From an uncultured Eubacteriales bacterium (GTDB lineage: Bacteria > Bacillota > Clostridia > Oscillospirales > Acutalibacteraceae): DNA of 64,000 bases. A model generated the notes under the pieces. The model worked only from the letters and a program-made list of their open reading frames with translations. It was not told where the DNA came from and did no database searches. The position numbers were made by a program, and so were the translations under genes. Each line of letters opens with the position of its first letter. Position 1 is the stretch's first letter. Below, one piece after another: positions 60,236 through 64,000 of the stretch. The stretch is taken from NCBI GenBank assembly GCA_934647945.1, contig CAKUFK010000005.1, positions 66,089 through 130,088 on the forward strand. Direction: 5' to 3'.

Positions 60236-61252
60236 TTATAGATCCCTGGTGTCAGGTGGGGCGGAGAAAGGATCGTCTCCCATCAGCCCGTCGCGGCGGA
60301 GCATTGTTTCCAGCACCCGGATTTCCGCGGAAACGTCCAATGCCTCCCCCGTGAAGAGCCGGTCAAGCTGTTTCTTGAACGCTTCGGCAAGCGTGCCTGC
60401 CATCTCCTCCACGCCGCGCATCGCCTCGTCGATGGTTTCGCCGCGTACCCGCTGGGCTTCGAGGGCGGAATAGGTGTCCAGCAGACGCAGTGTAGCCGGG
60501 AGGTAGTACTGCATAAAGGAGCGGATCTGCGGCTGTTTCTCGGGCTGGGATTCCACCACCTGAAAGATCTTTTCGCACAGCCCCTCGATCTGATAAATCC
60601 GGTTGGAAAGCTGCGGATCACGGATGGTCTCGTTGAGTGCCCGGATCCGGTCCAGAAGCTGCGCGGCGTCGGGATCCTCCGGGGTGTCTGCTGGGAGCCC
60701 TTTGCCCGAGCCGGTCGGTGGCGGAGGCGGTGATGGGAGCCACTGACGGCTGAAAACAAAGAGCCGGTGGGTGTAATCGAGATAGGCGCTGCTCAGGCAG
60801 CCGGCGTTGATCAGGTATTGCAGTTCCCGGCAAACCCGCAGGTAATCGCGGGACAATGCCTGTGCGACCGCATCCAAAGAGGTGGTCACATGCCCCAGGA
60901 GGAAGGGGGCATACCGCTGATATACCCGCCGTTTGTGCAGCAGCATGCCGCCGGCCAAAAGACAGATCAGCCCAATCCCCACCGAGACGCCGGTGTAAAA
61001 CACCGAGCTGAAGAAAAAGTCGGTTTCTCCCAAGGACGGCGGCCAACCGGTGGTGCGTTTGATGATATCCAGCACCCCGAAAACGGCGAACACTGTGCCG
61101 ACGATCAGGAGAGCCACGCCGCCTTGACGGCTGATGGGAGGGATGGAAAGCTTCCGGTACAGCAAATAGAGGCCGACCGGCCAAAAAAAGATCAGCAGCA
61201 GCACGACGGCCGACCAAGCGGGTTCTTTTCGATTTTGCACACGCGGCGGCAT
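60236..61252 (-). CDS. XpaC-like membrane protein
   Basis: A 338-residue protein. Three or four membrane segments occupy the first ~110 residues, including a WPVGLYLLYRKLSI motif. After a Pro-rich linker comes the helical C-terminal domain with FMQYYLPATLRLLDTYSALE typical of the XpaC / 5-bromo-4-chloroindolyl phosphate hydrolysis family, often found with TelA-type toxic-anion resistance genes. None is adjacent here. ATG 61252 follows AAAGGAG. Confidence 0.8.
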   Translation of the reverse strand: MPPRVQNRKEPAWSAVVLLLIFFWPVGLYLLYRKLSIPPISRQGGVALLIVGTVFAVFGVLDIIKRTTGWPPSLGETDFFFSSVFYTGVSVGIGLICLLAGGMLLHKRRVYQRYAPFLLGHVTTSLDAVAQALSRDYLRVCRELQYLINAGCLSSAYLDYTHRLFVFSRQWLPSPPPPPTGSGKGLPADTPEDPDAAQLLDRIRALNETIRDPQLSNRIYQIEGLCEKIFQVVESQPEKQPQIRSFMQYYLPATLRLLDTYSALEAQRVRGETIDEAMRGVEEMAGTLAEAFKKQLDRLFTGEALDVSAEIRVLETMLRRDGLMGDDPFSAPPDTRDL

Positions 61253-61383
61253 GGCGTCCGGCTCCTTTCTATCTGAAAAGCAAACCAGGAACAATGGTTT
61301 TTATAGTATATACCAACTGATACGAAATGTCCATATCCATCCTGTGCCGCCTTTCTTTTGGAACGATCGGCGCGGATGTAAAA

Positions 61384-61417
61384 ACGGGAGCAGCCCTTCA
61401 GAAAGGGGCTGCTCCCG
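61384..61417 (-). terminator. intrinsic terminator overlapping the GGDEF stop
   Basis: Stem ACGGGAGCAGCCC / GGGCTGCTCCCGT with TTTT on the minus strand. It overlaps the last codons of the diguanylate cyclase gene. Confidence 0.8.
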
Positions 61418-62495
61418 TTTGGGTCTGTAACCGGCCATCGGTACCGGATGCGTAAACGGCCAACTGGTTTTTGCCCTGCTTTTTTGCCAGATACAGCGCC
61501 TCGTCCGCCTTTTCGATAAAGGCCTCGATCCCGCCGTCCACCCCGGGACTCCCGCTGTACAGCCCGGCGCTGATGGTCACAAAGGAGGTTTCCCCGTCCG
61601 CGCAGGGAAAGGTGAGAGAGCGGATGACGCACACAAGCTTTTCGGCATAGACGGCAAAATCCGGGTTGGTGGATACCACGAGGAACTCCTCCCCGCCATA
61701 CCGCGCCACGATTTGCCGTCCGGGACGCAGGGACTTGTCCTCGGCATAGATGGTTCGGGCGATTACCCGGAGGCATTCATCCCCTTGAATATGACCATAG
61801 GTATCGTTGTAGCTCTTGAAATCGTCGATATCCACCATCAGGACATGTGCGGGGCAGCCCATTTCCCGGCAGGCCTTCCAGAGCTGTTCCGCCTGTTTGC
61901 CCAGCCCCCGCCGGTTATAGAGTCCGGTGAGCTCATCCCGTTCGCTGAGCCGTTCGAGCCGCAAACGGGAGAGAAAAAAGGCTTTGCCCCGCCGGTGATG
62001 CAGGTATGCGCCGGACAAAGCCGCGACGGTGGCCGTCAGGAGCAGAACAGGAGAGGCCGACCCACCACCCTGCCATACCAGCACCGCCATACACAGTGGC
62101 ACGGGCAGCAACCAATAGGGAGAGGGAAACGGTATACAAACCGTTCCGACGAGCATACTGTAATAGAGATACGTGGTAGCATGCGCCCGGGCTTCCCCCA
62201 GGCAGAAACCCAAAAAGCCGGCGTAAAAAAGCAGGAGCGCAGCGGCGAGGCCCCACCGCCGTGCCGGCGGATAAAGGAGCAGGAGAAGCAGGACGACCGC
62301 TGAAACAGCGGCTGCGAGGCAGGCGGCAGCGGCAGGCATGTGCCCTGCGGCCATGTTGTCGAAGAAGCGGAGCAGAGCGGCGGATAAAAAAACCAGGCCG
62401 GACGGCAGAGCCCCTACAGGGAATTCCTCCCACAGGGCGGCGCCAAAGGCGCGCCGTTCCGATCCCGGATTCTCTCCCGGTTGTGTATCCTTCAT
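61398..62495 (-). CDS. membrane diguanylate cyclase (GGDEF)
   Basis: A 365-residue enzyme. About six membrane segments fill residues 25-165, then a GGDEF domain (DELTGLYNRRGLGKQ, MLVDIDDFKSYND, active-site RYGGEEFLVV) that makes cyclic di-GMP from GTP. The usual RxxD inhibitory site before the active site reads RPGRQ, so the Asp is missing and product inhibition is probably absent. The input is unknown and perhaps sensed within the membrane. ATG 62495 follows a G-rich tract. Confidence 0.9.
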   Translation of the reverse strand: MKDTQPGENPGSERRAFGAALWEEFPVGALPSGLVFLSAALLRFFDNMAAGHMPAAAACLAAAVSAVVLLLLLLYPPARRWGLAAALLLFYAGFLGFCLGEARAHATTYLYYSMLVGTVCIPFPSPYWLLPVPLCMAVLVWQGGGSASPVLLLTATVAALSGAYLHHRRGKAFFLSRLRLERLSERDELTGLYNRRGLGKQAEQLWKACREMGCPAHVLMVDIDDFKSYNDTYGHIQGDECLRVIARTIYAEDKSLRPGRQIVARYGGEEFLVVSTNPDFAVYAEKLVCVIRSLTFPCADGETSFVTISAGLYSGSPGVDGGIEAFIEKADEALYLAKKQGKNQLAVYASGTDGRLQTQTGAAPF

Positions 62496-62621
62496 GTCCC
62501 CGCCCCCTTTATCCGTCACGTTTTTCTTACCGTATACAGGTTCATCTTACTGCAATTTGCGGTAGCTGTCAAGACTATAAAAGGGCCTACCCTATACTAA
62601 AGGGGAACCGAGGTGTTGGGG

Positions 62622-62843
62622 ATGTACCAAAGGATTCGCGACTTACGGGAAGACCAGGACCTCACGCAAAAACAGCTCAGTGAAATCCTGCACTGCTCAC
62701 AACAGGTATATAGCAATTACGAGCTCGGGCAGCGGGACATACCCACCCAGGTGCTGATCGCGCTGGCGGATTTCTACGATACCACCACCGACTATATCCT
62801 GGGACGTTCCAGCGAGAGGCATCCTCCCCGAAAGCGCAAATAA
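62622..62843 (+). CDS. small XRE family regulator
   Basis: A 73-residue protein that is essentially one HTH_3 domain (IRDLREDQDLTQKQLSEILHCSQQVYSNYELG, then VLIALADFYDTTTDYILGR) with a basic tail. ATG 62622 follows GAGGTG at 6 nt. It stands alone and is followed by a strong terminator. Target unknown. Confidence 0.9.
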   Translation: MYQRIRDLREDQDLTQKQLSEILHCSQQVYSNYELGQRDIPTQVLIALADFYDTTTDYILGRSSERHPPRKRK

Positions 62844-62851
62844 GGCAGAGA

Positions 62852-62888
62852 AGGCGCGGCAAATACACTGTATTTGCCGCGCCTTTAT
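62852..62888 (+). terminator. intrinsic terminator after the XRE gene
   Basis: A long perfect stem AAGGCGCGGCAAATACA / TGTATTTGCCGCGCCTT with a minimal loop, followed by TTA. Confidence 0.8.
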
Positions 62889-63036
62889 CAACTTTGGGAC
62901 GTGCCTGCCCGATACCGCCCTTACACCGCGTTTCCCGAAAAAGGACCGTGCCGGGCGGCGTTGAGCAGTGTCCAATTCCCCACCGGTTGGCGTATACTGA
63001 AAGAGCAGGACCGGCCCAAAGAAAGGGGAATATGCA

Positions 63037-63693
63037 ATGGATGATAGGCGGCTGCGTGAGCAGATCTGTGAGGTTTGCCGCCGTTTGTGGCAGCAGGGCT
63101 TTGCCGCAGCAAACGACGGGACCGTTTCCGCCAAACTCGGGGATGGAATGTATCTGGTGACCCCCTCAGGCTACAGCAAGAACGACATCACCCCGGATGG
63201 GCTGCTGACCGTGGGGCCGGACGGGGAGATCCTGCGGGGCCCGGAGGGACTCCGCCCCTCTTCAGAGATCTGGCTGCATCTCGTCTGTTACCGGGAACGG
63301 AAGGATGTCGGCGGGGTGGTACACGCCCATCCCCCGGCGGCCACGGGATTCGCCGTGGCCCATCAGCCCCTGGATCTCCCCGGCAAGATCGAAGCGGTGC
63401 TCATCCCCTGCGCCATACCATTGACCGAGGAGGCACCGGAAACCGTGCGGCCGTATCTGCAGGGGTATGACGCATTTCTGCTCGCCAACCAAGGGGCACT
63501 GACGGTGGGGTCGGATGTGCTGGCCGCCCATGCGCGGATGGAGACCTTGGAACACTGGGCAAGGATTCGTCTCATTGCCCGGATGCTGCGAGGAGGAGAG
63601 GGATCTCCGCCCGAACAGATGGGGCGGCTGTACGCCATGTGGGAGGGCTACGGCCTTGCCGGGGAGCGCCCGGGCTCCCCGTATCGAGACTGA
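63037..63693 (+). CDS. class II aldolase/adducin family protein
   Basis: A 218-residue protein. It has AAANDGTVSAKLG and TPSGYSKNDI at the N-terminus, the acidic catalytic position in RPSSEIWLH, and HAHPPAA giving two zinc-binding His. The third His, usually in NHG, is replaced: the motif here reads LLANQGALTV. The family includes L-fuculose-1-phosphate and L-ribulose-5-phosphate enzymes that cleave or epimerise sugar phosphates with Zn2+. Loss of one ligand makes activity uncertain. It starts after AGAAAGGGGAA and has TATACT at 62993-62998 as likely -10. Confidence 0.85.
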   Translation: MDDRRLREQICEVCRRLWQQGFAAANDGTVSAKLGDGMYLVTPSGYSKNDITPDGLLTVGPDGEILRGPEGLRPSSEIWLHLVCYRERKDVGGVVHAHPPAATGFAVAHQPLDLPGKIEAVLIPCAIPLTEEAPETVRPYLQGYDAFLLANQGALTVGSDVLAAHARMETLEHWARIRLIARMLRGGEGSPPEQMGRLYAMWEGYGLAGERPGSPYRD

Positions 63694-63727
63694 GGTCGTC
63701 TGTGGGGGCGGTTAACCGGCACCACAC

Positions 63728-64000
63728 GGGTTTGGTACTCTCGGGCAATGGCGGGAAACGCCATTGTGGGTGGCCGGGGAGGCTGGGTTGGAATTACGGA
63801 AAGGCTAGGCCCTCGCAACGGGTTTGGTACTCTCGGGCAATGGCGGGAAACGCCATTGTGGGTGGCCGGGGAGGCTGGGTTGGAATTACGGAAAGGCTAG
63901 GCCCTCGCAATGGGTTTGGCAGCCTCGGGCAATGGCGGGAAACGCCATTGTGGGTGGCCGGGGAGGCTGGGTTGGAATTACGGAAAGGCTAGGCCCCCGC
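63728..64000. repeat. 92-bp tandem repeat array, extends beyond the window
   Basis: Three copies start at 63728, 63820 and 63912 (period exactly 92 bp). The third is cut by the window end. Each contains the inverted repeat CAATGGCG-GGAAA-CGCCATTG and the block GGGTGGCCGGGGAGGC. Copies 1 and 2 are almost identical, and copy 3 has a few substitutions near its start. No coding function is apparent. Confidence 0.92.

Noticed and set aside
63728..64000. CRISPR array
   Set aside because: The whole 92-bp unit repeats without unique spacers, and no cas genes are present.

Overview
The window looks like chromosomal DNA of a GC-rich, spore-forming member of the Clostridia. This is an inference from the mix of Gram-positive lipoproteins, a YfhO family membrane protein, a YtrA-type GntR/ABC locus, a spore-cortex-enzyme-like gene pair, purine-rich Shine-Dalgarno sites and sigma-A promoters. 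No rRNA or species-diagnostic gene is present, so the genus cannot be named. Core-looking genes are GC-rich. About 49.5-54.4 kb is visibly AT-rich and looks acquired.

Layout. 0-7 kb: sbcC (without sbcD), a WG-repeat protein, a ZIP metal transporter with a patatin-like lipase, and a P-loop protein. 7.4-12.6 kb: a tandem array of three mosaic lipoprotein paralogues, then a secreted PPC/M23 peptidase and a DNRLRE-like secreted protein. 12.9-16 kb: an AraC regulator, a nucleotidyltransferase-fold protein and an FAD oxidoreductase. 16-19.8 kb: a GntR - ABC ATPase - permease operon with a readable promoter and operator. 20-25.2 kb: an RHH protein, YfhO and enolase. 25.5-31.1 kb: a two-component system divergent from a VTC-domain / DUF4956 / Cthe_2159-like operon, whose control region carries two pairs of 11-bp-phased repeats. 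31.4-40.9 kb: a small membrane protein, an SPFH protein, an 1842-residue secreted protein (seven repeats, dockerin, DUF4838) and a SleC-like pair.

41-49 kb is an accessory zone. It holds a family of small membrane-anchored paralogues with at least three broken, inverted or deleted copies, several orphan proteins, and two 504-residue paralogous lipoproteins. 49.5-51.6 kb holds an ABC exporter killed by a frameshift and an amber codon, with two tiny overlapping frames upstream.

52,043-59,594 is an integrated genomic island in a tRNA-Pro gene. Perfect 45-bp direct repeats bound it, and paired TATGGGTCAG motifs lie just inside each end. It carries a tyrosine integrase (now interrupted by TAG), an excisionase-like gene with a leader peptide and hairpin, an HTH protein, an RHH protein, and a three-gene unknown/XRE/unknown operon. 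Its cargo is an HD phosphohydrolase plus a YwgA-like protein. That pair, carried on a mobile island, is the best candidate in the window for an undescribed (possibly defensive) system. To the right lie an XpaC-like protein, a diguanylate cyclase, a small XRE regulator, a class II aldolase lacking one metal-binding His, and the start of a 92-bp tandem repeat array that runs off the window.
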